Origin: Strigops habroptila
Taxonomy: Eukaryota > Chordata > Aves > Psittaciformes > Psittacidae
Assembly (NCBI RefSeq): GCF_004027225.2
Contig: NC_044301.2
Location: forward strand, 20,950,023 to 21,014,022
DNA length: 64,000 bases
Reading direction: 5' to 3'
Under the pieces are notes generated by a model. That model was given only the letters and a program-made list of their open reading frames with translations, did no database searches and had not been told where the DNA came from. The position numbers were made by a program, and so were the translations under genes. Shown one piece after another: positions 48,652-59,309 of this stretch (positions are counted from its first letter, which is position 1; every line of letters begins with the position of its first letter).

Positions 48652-49494
48652 CTAGTTTAAAGCTTTCCTGACCAGCCTGGCAAGCCTCCTACCAAAACAG
48701 CTCTTCCCCTTCTTTGTCAGACCAGCTCCACCAGCCTCCAGTAGATCTGGCCTCCCAAATGGAGCCCCATGTTCTAAATAGCCAAACCCCTGACTATGGC
48801 ACCAGCATTCTAACCATTTATTAACCTGCCAGACACGCCTAGCTTTTTTAAGGTCCTCCCCTTTGCCCTGGAGAATCGATGAAAAAACTATCTGAGCTCC
48901 AGAGCCCCTAACCACCTCTCCCAGGGCTCTGTAGTCCTTCTTAATGTTTTCCAGGCTACTGCTATCTATATCTCTAGCACCCACATGGACCACTAGGAGG
49001 GGGTAATAGTCAGCAGGACTTACTAGAGCAGGCAGCCTCTCAGCAACATCCCTGATCCGAGCCCCCGGCAGGCAACACACCTCCCTCGAGACTAGATCAG
49101 GCCGGCAGATGAGGGCCTCTGTGCCTTTCAAAGTAGAGTCCCCTACTACTATGACCCTCCTCTTTTTCCTGGAGGCACCAGTAGCGATCCTCTTTACTGG
49201 TGCATCAGCAGGGTGCTCATTAGGTGTGGTGGGTGCTTTCTCATTAGCCCCCTGCAGAACCGCGAAGCGGTTCTGGGTGGGGACATCAGATTTAGGAGGA
49301 AGCCCCTTGTCATTAATTGTCCTCTTCCTCCTTTTTTTGTTCGCTTTTCTCGTGACTAATTCCCAGCTTCCTGGGTTGCTGCTCTCCTTCCTTCCTATAT
49401 GAGCAGTGCTAGACGTTTGCAGCCCCTGTACAGCTTGGGCCTGGAGCAAGCAGCCCAGCTTCCTCTCAGCTTCCCTGGCATCTTTTAGCTCTCC
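48652..49494 (-). CDS. CR1 ORF1, 5'-truncated (SGNH-type esterase domain)
   Basis: The frame contains [16 protein letters not shown] and [11 protein letters not shown], the GDS and late blocks of the esterase-like domain found in CR1 ORF1, then ends three bases upstream of ORF2. The N-terminal part is missing through 5' truncation. By chance the frame continues open into E2 tail sequence to 49632, but that extension is not CR1. Confidence 0.8.
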   Translation of the reverse strand, partial: GELKDAREAERKLGCLLQAQAVQGLQTSSTAHIGRKESSNPGSWELVTRKANKKRRKRTINDKGLPPKSDVPTQNRFAVLQGANEKAPTTPNEHPADAPVKRIATGASRKKRRVIVVGDSTLKGTEALICRPDLVSREVCCLPGARIRDVAERLPALVSPADYYPLLVVHVGARDIDSSSLENIKKDYRALGEVVRGSGAQIVFSSILQGKGEDLKKARRVWQVNKWLECWCHSQGFGYLEHGAPFGRPDLLEAGGAGLTKKGKSCFGRRLARLVRKALN

Positions 49495-49598
49495 GATATC
49501 TAGCTGGTGGGCTATAAAAGTGTTATAGAGCAGGCAACAGCATACAATTGAGTTCATTGGCTGTTTTCCCTCTAAATTAAATCCCCTTGAGATACACA

Positions 49599-50466
49599 TC
49601 AGACTTCCCCATCTTCCTGCATTACCCACCAAGTATATCCAGGTCCCTGAGCAAAAGCAATCCCACGAGTGGGCTTGCCTTTACCTGAAGCAGGAATAAC
49701 CCAGACTGTCTTCCCCAACAAATTCTTTAGGTGCACCACAGGAACTTTAGCCCCTTCTACAGTACGTAAAAGTTCTGGTTGGGCTGGGCCAGCCCTGTTG
49801 CCAAATCCCCTCGTGTTGACCAACCAGGTGGCTTTTGGTAAATGTGTATCCCAGTGTTTGAAAGTCCCACCACCCATTGCTCTCAGTGTGGTTTTTAAGA
49901 GCCCATTGTATCGTTCGATTTTCCCAGAGGCTGGTGCATGGTAGGGGATGTGATACACCCACTCAACCTATACTCTTTGGCCCAAGTGTCTATAAGGTTG
50001 TTCCGGAAATGAGTCCCATTGTCTGACTCAATTCTCTCTGGGGTGCTGTGTCACCACAAGACTTGTTTCTCAAGGCCCAGAATAGTGTTCCAGGCAGTGG
50101 CGTGGGGCACAGCATATGGTTCCAGCAATCCGGTGGTTGCTTCCACCATGGTAAGTACATAGCGCTTGGCTTGGCGGGTTGGTGGGAGCGTGATATAGTC
50201 AATCTGCCAGGCCTCCCCATACTTGTACTTCCTCCATACCAGAGAGGCTTTAACCACTTGGCTTGATTAATTGCAGCATATTTCACATTCATGAATAACC
50301 TGGGCAATAGCGTCCATTGTTAAAGTCCACCCCTCGATCACAAGCCCATCTATATGTTGCATCTCTGCCTTGATGGCCTGAGGTGTCATGGGACCACCGG
50401 GCTCAAAATAATTCACCCTTATGTTGCCAATCTAAGTCCATCTGAGCCACTTCAATCTTAGCAGCT
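49599..50466 (-). pseudogene. Integrase portion of E2
   Basis: Integrase core and C-terminal part (APASGKIERYNG with the catalytic Glu; GKGKPTRGIAFAQGPGYTWW), broken by a one-base deletion near 49970, a deletion near 50240 and stops. It continues across copy C into RNase H at 53872. Confidence 0.75.
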
Positions 50467-51042
50467 TGTCCTGGGTTCAGCTATAGCAGTCATTTTTCTC
50501 CTGCTTAGTAGCTGGTGCAGTGCTGTGTTTTTTAACTTTCAGCCTGGGAACAACGCTGATAACACCGATGTTTTTAGTTGTTGCTAAGTAATGTTTATTC
50601 CAACCAAGGACTTTCTCAGTCTCATGCTTTGCCAGGGAGGAGGGGAAGCCGGGAGGAAGCAGAGACAGGACACCTGACCCAAACTAGCCAAAGGGGTATT
50701 CCATACCACAGCACGTCATGCCCAGTATATAAACCGGGGGGAGTTACCCGGAAGGCCCAGATCACTGCTCCGGTCGGGCTGGGTATCGGTCGGCGGGTGG
50801 TGAGCAATTGTATCCTCTCCCCTTGTTATTTCACTAATCGTTATTATCATTGGTGGTAGCAGTAGTGGTTTTGTGTTATACCTTAGTTGCGGGACTGCTC
50901 TTATCTCAACCCGTGGGAGTTACATTCTTCCCATTCTCCTCCCCATCCCTCCGGGAGCGGGGGGAGGAAGAAGGGGGGGGAGGGGGGGAGTGAGCGAGCG
51001 GCTGTGTGGTTCTGAGTTACCGGCTGGGCTCAAACCACGACA
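50467..51042 (+). repeat. 5' LTR of copy C
   Basis: 576 bases, TGTCCTGGG to CCACGACA, with TATATAAA near 50726. Confidence 0.92.
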
Positions 51043-51050
51043 GTTCTTTT

Positions 51051-51068
51051 TGGCGCCCAACGTGGGGC
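51051..51068 (+). other. Copy C primer-binding site, tRNA-Lys1,2
   Basis: TGGCGCCCAACGTGGGGC is an exact 18-base match to the site used by viruses primed with tRNA-Lys1,2, eight bases after the LTR. Confidence 0.85.
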
Positions 51069-51276
51069 ACGAAAGGTTGAGATAACGACAGATCTGACCA
51101 GAGTGTGTTTAATCATATTTGTGATAAGCACTCATTGTTACTACTCGTCACAATGGTGATTATTTGGCTCTCAGACGTGTTGCGCTTGATCTCAGAGTTT
51201 CAGCATGTTGTACCTTACTTACAGCCACTATTTGCTGTTTTAGCGTTTATCGGCGCAGCTCCTCCTGGCACCCCGG

Positions 51277-52866
51277 TTGCCTGTGCTGGGCTGGATGTTC
51301 AAAGGCAGGGTCTCCTCTACACATCATGCAACTGATGCTACATGGAGTAAGTGGGCCGCACTAATTACACAACGAGCTCGAATAGGAAATCCCAGTCGTC
51401 CAGGAATTCTAGAAGTCATCATGGACTGGCCAGAGGGCAAAGATTTTGGGATGTCACCAGAAGAGGAGGTGATGTGTGCTGAAGAGGCCCCACCATATAA
51501 TGATCTATCAGAGAGTGAAAAGCAATATGCCTTGTTTACTGATGGGTCCTGCTGTATTGTGGGAAAGCATCAGAGATGGAAGGCAGCTGTGTGGAGTCCC
51601 CTGAGACAAGTTGCAGAAACTGCTGAGGGAGAGGGTGAATCAAGTCAATTTGCAGAGGTGAAAGCCATCCAGCTGGCCTTGGACATTGCTGAACGAGAAA
51701 AATGGCCAGTACTTTATCTCTATACTGACTCATGGATGGTGGCAAATGCCCTGTGGGGGTGGTTGCAGCAATGGAAGCAGAGCAACTGGCAACGCAGAAG
51801 TAAACCCATCTGGGCTGCTGCATTGTGGCAAGATATCGCTGCTCGGGTGCAGAACCTGGTGGTGAAGGTACGCCACGTAGATGCTCATGTGCCCAAGAGT
51901 CGGGCCACTGAGGAACACCAGAACAACCAGCAAGTGGATAAAGCTGCTAAGATTAAAGTGGCTCAGATGGACTTGGATTGGCAACATAAGGGTGAATTAT
52001 TTTTAGCCCGGTGGGCCCATGACACCTCAGGCCATCAAGGCAGAGATGCAACATATAGATGGGCTTGTGATCGAGGGGTGGACTTAACGATGGACACTAT
52101 TGCCCAGGTTATTCATGAATGTGAAACATGTGCTGCAATTAAGCAAGCCAAGCAGTTAAAGCCTCTCTGGTATGGAGGACGATGGCTGAAGTACAAGTAT
52201 GGGGAGGCCTGGCAGATTGACTATATCACACTCCCACCAACCCGCCAGGGCAAGCGCTATGTGCTTACCATGGTGGAAGCAACCACCGGCTGGCTGGAAA
52301 CATACGCTGTGTCCCATGCCACTGCCCGGAACACTATCCTGGGCCTTGAGAAACAAGTCTTGTGGCGACACGGCACCCCAGAGAGAATTGAGTCAGACAA
52401 TGGGACTCATTTCCGGAACAACCTCATAGACACTTGGGCCAAAGAGCATGGCATTGAGTGGGTATACCACATCCCCTACCATGCACCAGCCTCTGGGAAA
52501 ATCGAACGGTACAATGGGCTGTTAAAAACTACACTGAGAGCAATGGGTGGTGGGACTTTCAAACACTGGGATACACATTTACCAAAAGCCACCTGGTTGG
52601 TCAACACGAGGGGATCTGCCAACAGGGCTGGCCCAGCCCAATCAGAACTTTTACGTACTGCAGAGGGGGATAAAGTTCCTGTGGTGCACATAAAGAATTT
52701 GTTGGGGAAGACAGTCTGGGTTATTCCTGCTTCAGGTAAAGGCAAACCCACTCGTGGGGTTGCTTTTGCTCAGGGACCTGGATATACTTGGTGGGTAATG
52801 CGGGAAGATGGGGAAGTCCGATGTGTACCTCAAGGGGATTTGATTTTGGGGGAAAACAGCCAATGA
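51277..52866 (+). CDS. RNase H and integrase frame of copy C, open
   Basis: A 529-codon frame. RNase H carries its acidic residues in YALFTDGSC, EVKAIQLAL, LYTDSW and HVDAH. Integrase has the zinc-binding His/Cys set (HDTSGH, CETC) and a complete catalytic triad: Asp in IDYITLP, Asp in SDNGTHF and, 35 residues later, Glu in GKIERYNG, the usual DD35E spacing. It ends with a family-typical C-terminal domain and TGA. The start Met is only where the frame opens; in a full element this is part of pol. Upstream RT is deleted. Confidence 0.88.
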   Translation: MPVLGWMFKGRVSSTHHATDATWSKWAALITQRARIGNPSRPGILEVIMDWPEGKDFGMSPEEEVMCAEEAPPYNDLSESEKQYALFTDGSCCIVGKHQRWKAAVWSPLRQVAETAEGEGESSQFAEVKAIQLALDIAEREKWPVLYLYTDSWMVANALWGWLQQWKQSNWQRRSKPIWAAALWQDIAARVQNLVVKVRHVDAHVPKSRATEEHQNNQQVDKAAKIKVAQMDLDWQHKGELFLARWAHDTSGHQGRDATYRWACDRGVDLTMDTIAQVIHECETCAAIKQAKQLKPLWYGGRWLKYKYGEAWQIDYITLPPTRQGKRYVLTMVEATTGWLETYAVSHATARNTILGLEKQVLWRHGTPERIESDNGTHFRNNLIDTWAKEHGIEWVYHIPYHAPASGKIERYNGLLKTTLRAMGGGTFKHWDTHLPKATWLVNTRGSANRAGPAQSELLRTAEGDKVPVVHIKNLLGKTVWVIPASGKGKPTRGVAFAQGPGYTWWVMREDGEVRCVPQGDLILGENSQ

Positions 52867-53294
52867 ACTCAATTGTACGCTGTTGCCTGCTCTATAACAC
52901 TTTTATAGCCCACCAGCTAGATATCTTCAGGTCACCAGCCATTGACCCTGACTTCCCTCCGATCATCACCTCAACAAAGAATGAATTTTGAGGAAACCAG
53001 ACGAGCTCAGCAGTGACCAGATGAGTTTGGCGGTATCATCAGCAGGCAACAACCCAACACTATGTACCGTCCCTCCTGCCCTGAAAGACTATTACAAGAG
53101 ATGGAGCCTGACATCATGGACTGGATGAGTTCAGCAATTTTACAGGGATTGGTCCATGGACTAGGGAACGATATCTTTCTCTGTGTGTGGGTGTGGGTGT
53201 ATATATATGTGTATATATGGGACAGGGGTGATGGTGTGCTGAGAGATGTGGGATCTGAGCATGACGTGAATGGTATGGAATAAGGGGTGGATAC

Positions 53295-53871
53295 TGTCCT
53301 GGGTTCAGCTATAGCAGTCATTTTTCTCCTGCTTAGTAGCTGGTGCAGTGCTGTGTTTTTTAACTTTCAGCCTGGGAACAACGCTGATAACACTGATGTT
53401 TTTAGTTGTTGCTAAGTAATGTTTATTCCAACCAAGGACTTTCTCAGTCTCATGCTTTGCCAGGGAGGAGGGGAAGCCGGGAGGAAGCAGAGACAGGACA
53501 CCTGACCCAAACTAGCCAAAGGGGTATTCCATACCACAGCACGTCATGCCCAGTATATAAACCGGGGGGAGTTACCCGGAAGGCCCAGATCACTGCTCGG
53601 GTCGGGCTGGGTATCGGTCGGCGGGTGGTGAGCAATTGTATCCTCTCCCCTTGTTATTTCACTAATCGTTATTATCATTGGTGGTAGCAGTAGTGGTTTT
53701 GTATGATACCTTAGTTGCGGGACTGCTCTTATCTCAACCCGTGGGAGTTACATTCTTCCCATTCTCCTCCCCATCCCTCCGGGAGCGGGGGGAGGAAGAA
53801 GTTGGGGGGGGGGGGGGAGTGAGCGAGTGGCTGTGTGGTTCTGAGTTACCGGCTGGTCTCAAACCACGACA
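53295..53871 (+). repeat. 3' LTR of copy C
   Basis: 577 bases, nearly identical to the 5' LTR of the same copy. Confidence 0.92.
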
Positions 53872-56800
53872 CAGCTTTATCCATTTGTTGGTTGTTCTGG
53901 TGTTCCTCAGTGGCCCGACTCTTGGGCACATGAGCATCTACGTGGCGTACCTTCACCACCAGTTTCTGTACCCGGGCAGCAATATCTTGCCACAATGCAG
54001 CAGCCCAGATGGGTTTACCTCTGCGTTGCCAGTTGCTCTGCTTCCATTGCTGCAACCACCCCCACAGGGCATTTGACACCATCCATGAGTCAGTATAAAG
54101 TACTGGCCATTTTTCTCGTTCAGCAATGTCCAAGGCCAGCTGGACGGCTTTCACCTCTGCAAACTGACTCGATTCACCCTCTCCTTCAGCACTTTCTTCC
54201 ACTTGTCGTAGGGGACTCCATACAGCTGCCTTCCATCTCTGAACACTTTCCTACAATATGGCAGGACCCATCAGTAAACAAGACATATTGCTTCTCACTT
54301 TCTGACAGTTCATTATATGGTGGACCCACATGAACATGCATCACCTCCTCCTCTGGTGACATTCCAAAATCTTTGCCCTCTGGCCAGTCCATGATGACTT
54401 CTAGAATTATTGGACTCTGCGCTTGAACATCCAGCCCAGCACAGGCAACCAGGATGCCAGGAGGAGCTGTGCTTCAGTGCCAATCACTTCTGAAGCAGCT
54501 CAAACCCCTTCATAGGCTGCCAGTATCTCTTTCTCAGTGGAAGTGTAGCTGGCCTTGGATCCTCTGTATCTCTGACTCCAAAAGCCGAGGGGTTGACCTC
54601 AAGTCTCCCCTGGAGCTTTCTGCCAGAGGCTCCAGGTAGGACCATTCTCCCCGGCTGCAGTGTAGAGCACATTTTTCACATCTGGCCCGGCCCGGACTGG
54701 TCCAAGGGCTACTGCATGAACTCTCTCTTGTTTAATTTGTTCAAAGGCTTGTTGTTGCTCAGGGCCCCATTTGAAATCATTCTTCTTCCACATCATGTGA
54801 TAGAGAGGGCTTACAATCAGACTGTAAATTGGGATGTGCATTCTCCAGAACCCCACAACACCTAAGAAAGCTTGTGTTTCTTTCTTCTTAGTTGGTGGAG
54901 ACATTGCTGTTATCTTGTTGATCACATCTGTGGGGATCTGGCGACATCCATCTTGCCATTTTATTCCCAAAAATTGAATCTCCTGTGCAGGTCCCTTGAC
55001 CTTACTCTGTTTTATGGCAAAACCAGCCTTCAGCAGGATTTGGATTATCTTCCTCCCTTTCTCAAAAACTTCTTCCGCTGTATCACCCCACACGATGATG
55101 TCATCAATGTATTGCAGGTGTTCTGGAGCTTGCCCCTGTTCCAGTGCAGTCTGGATCAATCCATGGCAGATGGTAGGGCTGTGTTTCCACCCCTGGGGCA
55201 GTCAGTTCCAAGTGTACTGGACGCCCCTCCAAGTCAAAGAGAACTGTGGCCTGCACTCTGCTGCCAAAGGGATTGAGAAAAATGCATTGGCAATATCAGT
55301 TGTGGCATCCCCCTTGTCTGCCTTTGACTCCAGTTCATATTGAAGTTCTAGGATGTCCTGTACGGCAGCACTCAACGGTGGTGTGACTTCATTCAGGCCA
55401 CGATAGTCTACTGTTAGTCTCCACTCTCCATCAGACTTTTGCACTGGCCATATGGGGCTATTAAAGGGTGAGCGGGTCCTGCTGATCACTCCTTGGCTAC
55501 GGGTCAGCTTATGGATGGGAATCAGGGAGTCTCGGTTGGTACAATATTGCCACCGGTGCACTGTTGTGGTCGCAATTGGCACTTGTTGTTCTTCGACCTT
55601 CAGCAACCCCACAACAGAAGGATCCTCTGAGAGACCGGGTAAGGTGGACAGCTGCTTAATTTCCTCTGTCTCCAAGGCAGTGACACCAAAAGCCCATCAT
55701 TACCCTTTTGGGTCTTTGAAGTCCCCTCTCCTGAGATAGTCTATGCCAAGGATGCATGGAGCCCCTGGACCAGTCACAATGGGGTGCTTTTGCCACTTCC
55801 TCCCAGTCAGGCTGATTTCAGCCTCCAGTACAGTCAACTCTTGGGATCCTCCTGTCACTCCAGAAATATAAATGGGTTTCACCCCTTGATACCTTGATGG
55901 CATCAGAGTACACTGTGCACCGGTATCTACTAGAGCCTTATACTTCTGTGGGACTGATGTGCCAGGCCATCTGATCCACACAGTCCAGTAAACCCGATTG
56001 TCCCTCTTCTCCACCTGGCTGGAGGCAGGGCCCCTCCAATAGTAATTATAAGATGGTTCACTTATGTCTTGTAGAAAGGCATTAGTATCCCTTATCACAG
56101 GAGCTGGAGTAAAATCAGCTCTTCCACTCCATCTGGGAAACTGCTCACCAGAGACTGGAGCAGCAACTTCCATGGGAGGATCATCCTTGACCGTTTTTCT
56201 CTTCAGTTCATGCACCCGTTCCTCCAGAACCGAGGTAGGTTTTCCATCCCACTTTCTCATGTCTTCCCCGTGATCCCACAGGTAAAATCATAGGGTGGCC
56301 TGTGGCATGTACCTCATATATTTTCTCTCTCGGGCAGTAGGGCGCATTCCTTTAATAGTTCAGACATGGGTTGGTACATGTGGGGAGCTGGATAGCTTGT
56401 ATAAATTGTCTCTCAATTGTTTGAACTCCTGGGACAGTTTTTTCACAGCTGAAATGATGGAAGGGGTGAGACTGACTTCGAACTCTTGGAGTTGACGAGT
56501 CACTTCATCCACTGTTGGTGGTGCTAGGTCATTCCAGGTCATTGATGCCAATGAGTGGGCATTTCATGATGGTGCACTCTGTGTAAGTTTCCACCACATG
56601 GGTCGTGTACATTCGACTTCATCTGAATCTATGGATGCTTTCCTGGCATCCGGCCTATGATAGATCATCTCTAGAATGGCTGATTCCCTCAGGGACTGGA
56701 TGCCTTTCTCTATCGTGGTCCACTTTGCTGAGCAAGTCCTAACATCGTCCTTGTAGGGAAACCTTTCCTTCACAGCTGCCAGGAGCCGCCTCCAAAGACT

Positions 56801-57013
56801 GAGGGCTCGCTTCTCTCTTGCAATCTGTTTGTCAATTCCTCCTTCCCTAGCAAGTGATCCCAGCTGCTTGGCTTCCCTACCTTCTAGTTCGTGACCATCG
56901 GCCCCATTGTCCCAGCATTGGAGCAACCAGGTGACGATGTGCTCCCCTGGAAGATGGGTGAAATCTTTTTGCATATTCCACAGGTCAGTCGAGTTCCGGG
57001 GTTGAGAAGTCAC
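53872..57013 (-). pseudogene. Gag, protease, RT and RNase H of E2, broken
   Basis: Minus-strand pieces: gag 57013-56564 and 56551-56360, protease 56260-55700 (LVDTGAQC), RT 55675-55202 and 55159-54599 (YIDD intact near 55100, with Lys where A1 and E1 have a stop), RNase H 54392-53872 with stops. The frames are closer to intact than those of E1 or A1 in the RT region. Confidence 0.75.
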
Positions 57014-57074
57014 CCACGTAGTAAGTGCATTGGTCTTTACCTTTCTTCACTGCACGGGTTGCTCTTTGTTCCTC

Positions 57075-57890
57075 TCATTCGCTTTTCCCCTTGCTTACAG
57101 GGGCAACAGATATTGTCACAAATTGGCCATTTGGTTTAGCTGCAGTGTTTGTCACTGTGGTTGGAGTGGCTGCAGTGTCTGCTGTCAGGGTTGGTGAAGC
57201 TGTTGCGCTTGGGGGTTGAGTAACACTAACAGCTGTGTTGTCTGTTGCTGTCAGGGTTTGAGTAGCTGCTGTACTTGTTACTGGGGTTGGTATAGCTGTG
57301 GTGCTTGGAGAAGCTGCGTTGTCTGTTTCTGTTGGAGTTTGAGTAGCTGCTGTACTTGTCACTGGGGTTGGTGCAGCTGCTGTGCTTGGAGTTGGAGTAG
57401 CTGCGTTGTCTGTTGCTTTGCCATCAGATCCAGAGACATCTTTTTTCTTTTGAAGGTGCTGGATAGTGTTGAGCAGGGCTCTGTAGGCGTAGGCCAAGCC
57501 CCAGCACGTTGCTATGATTTGTCCCTCTCTGGTATAACCAGGTTGACAGCACACCTCGTTTAGGTGTTTTACTAGTTTTTCCGGATGTTGCACTTGTTCA
57601 GGGGTGAAGTTCCAAAGCATTAGAGGGGCCCACTGGCTTAGATACTTGCCCATACTATCCCACACACCCTGCCACTCATGACTGTCCAGCCTCAGGGAAA
57701 ATCTCTTGGTGGTCCTCCTATATCGTCGTCTAACCCTAGACCAGATTTGAACCTGATATTGCTTAACTTTCGAGATCAGACGAAATAGGGTGTTCCCAGG
57801 GCGGGATGGCCATGGGTAAAACACACTCCGTATGTTTGCCAACATGCTGATCCCCAGCACAATCAGCAGGCAGGTTTCAAGGGTATTCAA
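57075..57890 (-). CDS. Membrane-segment and Thr/Ala/Pro-repeat ORF of family A (E2)
   Basis: A 271-codon open frame upstream of gag. A hydrophobic segment near the start (LLIVLGISMLANI) is followed by an Arg-rich stretch, a folded-looking middle (GQIIATCWGLAYAYRALLN) and about 100 residues of tandem Thr/Ala/Pro repeats built on TPTPVTSTAATQT. E1 has the same frame broken once. Layout suggests a membrane-anchored, mucin-like or matrix-like protein, perhaps the N-terminal part of Gag. No family was recognised. Confidence 0.5.
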   Translation of the reverse strand: MNTLETCLLIVLGISMLANIRSVFYPWPSRPGNTLFRLISKVKQYQVQIWSRVRRRYRRTTKRFSLRLDSHEWQGVWDSMGKYLSQWAPLMLWNFTPEQVQHPEKLVKHLNEVCCQPGYTREGQIIATCWGLAYAYRALLNTIQHLQKKKDVSGSDGKATDNAATPTPSTAAAPTPVTSTAATQTPTETDNAASPSTTAIPTPVTSTAATQTLTATDNTAVSVTQPPSATASPTLTADTAATPTTVTNTAAKPNGQFVTISVAPVSKGKSE

Positions 57891-58060
57891 AGGCCATCCA
57901 AAACCTTTAGAACTCTCAAATGCTGCTGCAAATAGCCTGGTGGGGGAGCAGGGGGTGTAAGGGAATGCCTCCTTTGTAGGTTGACCCCCCTGAGGAGAAA
58001 AATAAAAGATATGTAATTGCTAAAAAATTCCATTATATACCTCCCAAAATATAGAGGTGA

Positions 58061-58273
58061 TTACCACGTGGGGAACACAAGCCAGACCAGTTTCATGATC
58101 AATGAGTGTATTTTATTACAAGTCATTAACATGAAGTACAGTGAAACAAGAACTTTAGCCCAGGCCCCCCAGCCGATAAACACTAAAACAGCAAATACTG
58201 CCTCTAAGTAAGGTATGACATGCTTAAACTCTGAGATCAAGCGCAAAAATTCTGATAGCCAATAAATCAACAT
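58061..58273 (-). CDS. Small hydrophobic leader ORF of ERV family A (E2)
   Basis: A 70-codon frame, the counterpart of 30070-30282 in E1, with the same length, same ends and about a dozen amino-acid changes, mostly conservative, in the hydrophobic stretches. Upstream is the primer site; downstream is a pyrimidine tract. Function is unknown. Confidence 0.45.
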   Translation of the reverse strand: MLIYWLSEFLRLISEFKHVIPYLEAVFAVLVFIGWGAWAKVLVSLYFMLMTCNKIHSLIMKLVWLVFPTW

Positions 58274-58368
58274 TGTGAGGAGTGACTATTAATCCAAAAC
58301 AATGAATGCTTACCACAAATACGATTAGACACACTCTGGTCAGATCTGTCGTTATCTCAACCCTACGA

Positions 58369-58386
58369 GCCGCATGTTGGGCGCCA
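58369..58386 (-). other. E2 primer-binding site, tRNA-Lys type
   Basis: Reads TGGCGCCCAACATGCGGC on minus, the same two-base variant as E1, placed eight bases from the LTR. Confidence 0.7.
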
Positions 58387-58394
58387 CACAGAAC

Positions 58395-58961
58395 TGTCAT
58401 GGTTTAAGCCCAGCCGGTAACTCGGAACCACACAGTCGCTCGCTCACTCCCCCCCTTCTTCCTCCCCCCGCTCCCGGAGGGATGGGGAGGAGAATTACAA
58501 CAATGTAACTCCCATGGATTGAGATAAGAGCAGTCCAGTAACTAAGGTATAATACAAAACCACTACTACCACCACTAATAATAATAATGATAAGGGAAAT
58601 AACAAGAGGAGAGGATACAATTGCTCACCACCTGCTGACCGATACCCAGCCAGACCCGAGCAGCTATCTCGGCCTTCCGGGTAACTCCCCCTGGTTTATG
58701 TACTGGGCATGACTTGCTGTGGTATGGAATACCCCTTTGGCCTGTTTGGGTCAGGTGTCCTGTCTCTGCTTCCTCCTGGCTTCCCCTCCTCCCTGGCAAA
58801 GCATGAGACTGAGAAAGTCCTTGGTCGGAGTAAACATTACTTAGCAACAACTAAAAACATCGGTGTTATCAGCATGGTTCCCAGTCTCAAAGTCAAAAAC
58901 ACAGCACTGCGCCAGCTACTAAGAAGGAGAAAAAATGACTGCTACAGGTGAACCCAGTACA
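58395..58961 (-). repeat. 5' LTR of E2
   Basis: 567 bases, equal in length to the E1 5' LTR. The outer edge is CCCAGTACA (one change from CCCAGGACA), followed by flank ACACT. Confidence 0.9.
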
Positions 58962-59309
58962 ACACTAATAAAAATACCTCTTAAAAAACCTCATTTAATA
59001 CAATTTTCAGACACATAACTGCAAGTCAGTCAGTGGCAGTGCAAGCTGCACAAACGTGAAGGTCAAATGAAGAGCAGGTTAACAGACTCCTGTCTGACTG
59101 CCAACAGGCTGCTTCTCTTCCTCCAAAATCCCCCTAGTCCTGCATTTGGAAGTGTTATTTTTTAAGTACCAAAATAAGGGCCACCTGAGATGGGACTCAT
59201 ACATATTAAATAATAAAGCATTTCTTACAGCTTTCCCTTTTTAGAAGCACTCCCTGAGGTCCGTAAGGCATCCCTCTGTCTACAGACAATGCTTCCTGCG
59301 AGACACAGG

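Larger units (their letters stand above)
45648..49494 (-). mobile_element. CR1 LINE, nearly complete, inserted in the E2 tail
   Basis: The 3' end shows four copies of the CR1 terminal octamer (TAGAATCA units at 45646-45676 on plus). ORF2 is open, ORF1 lacks its N-terminus, and the 5' end stops at about 49494 where E2 tail sequence resumes. GATA appears at both junctions (45644-45647 and 49495-49498), a possible short target duplication. Five-prime truncation is normal for LINEs, but at about 3.85 kb this copy is unusually long; most CR1 copies are a few hundred bases, as are the other three here. Confidence 0.93.
50467..53871 (+). mobile_element. ERV family A copy C, internally deleted, nested in E2
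   Basis: A complete LTR-to-LTR insertion of 3.4 kb with a perfect 5-base duplication CAGCT (50462-50466 and 53872-53876). LTRs are 50467-51042 and 53295-53871, differing at only a handful of positions by eye, so it is the youngest element here. The exact tRNA-Lys1,2 primer site follows. The leader runs to about 51254 and then jumps directly to the end of the RT region: gag, protease and most of RT are missing. RNase H and integrase remain in one open frame. It interrupts E2 between RNase H and integrase. Confidence 0.95.
44720..58961 (-). mobile_element. ERV family A copy E2, near full length, hosts copy C and a CR1
   Basis: Minus-strand provirus: 5' LTR 58961-58395, primer site 58386-58369, small hydrophobic frame 58273-58061, membrane/TAP-rich frame 57890-57075, gag 57013-56360, protease 56260-55700, reverse transcriptase 55675-54599, RNase H to 53872, then (after copy C) integrase 50466-49599, tail split by a CR1, and 3' LTR 45282-44720. 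Stops and frameshifts separate the pieces, but RT retains YIDD and integrase retains its Glu, unlike A1 and E1. Flanks are AGGTT (44715-44719) and ACACT (58962-58966), which do not match each other and pair with those of E1. Confidence 0.92.

Noticed and set aside
48652-49632. A single 326-codon frame joining CR1 ORF1 to upstream ERV sequence
   Set aside because: The extension beyond 49494 is the non-coding tail and an out-of-phase frame of E2, open by chance; not a real fusion gene.
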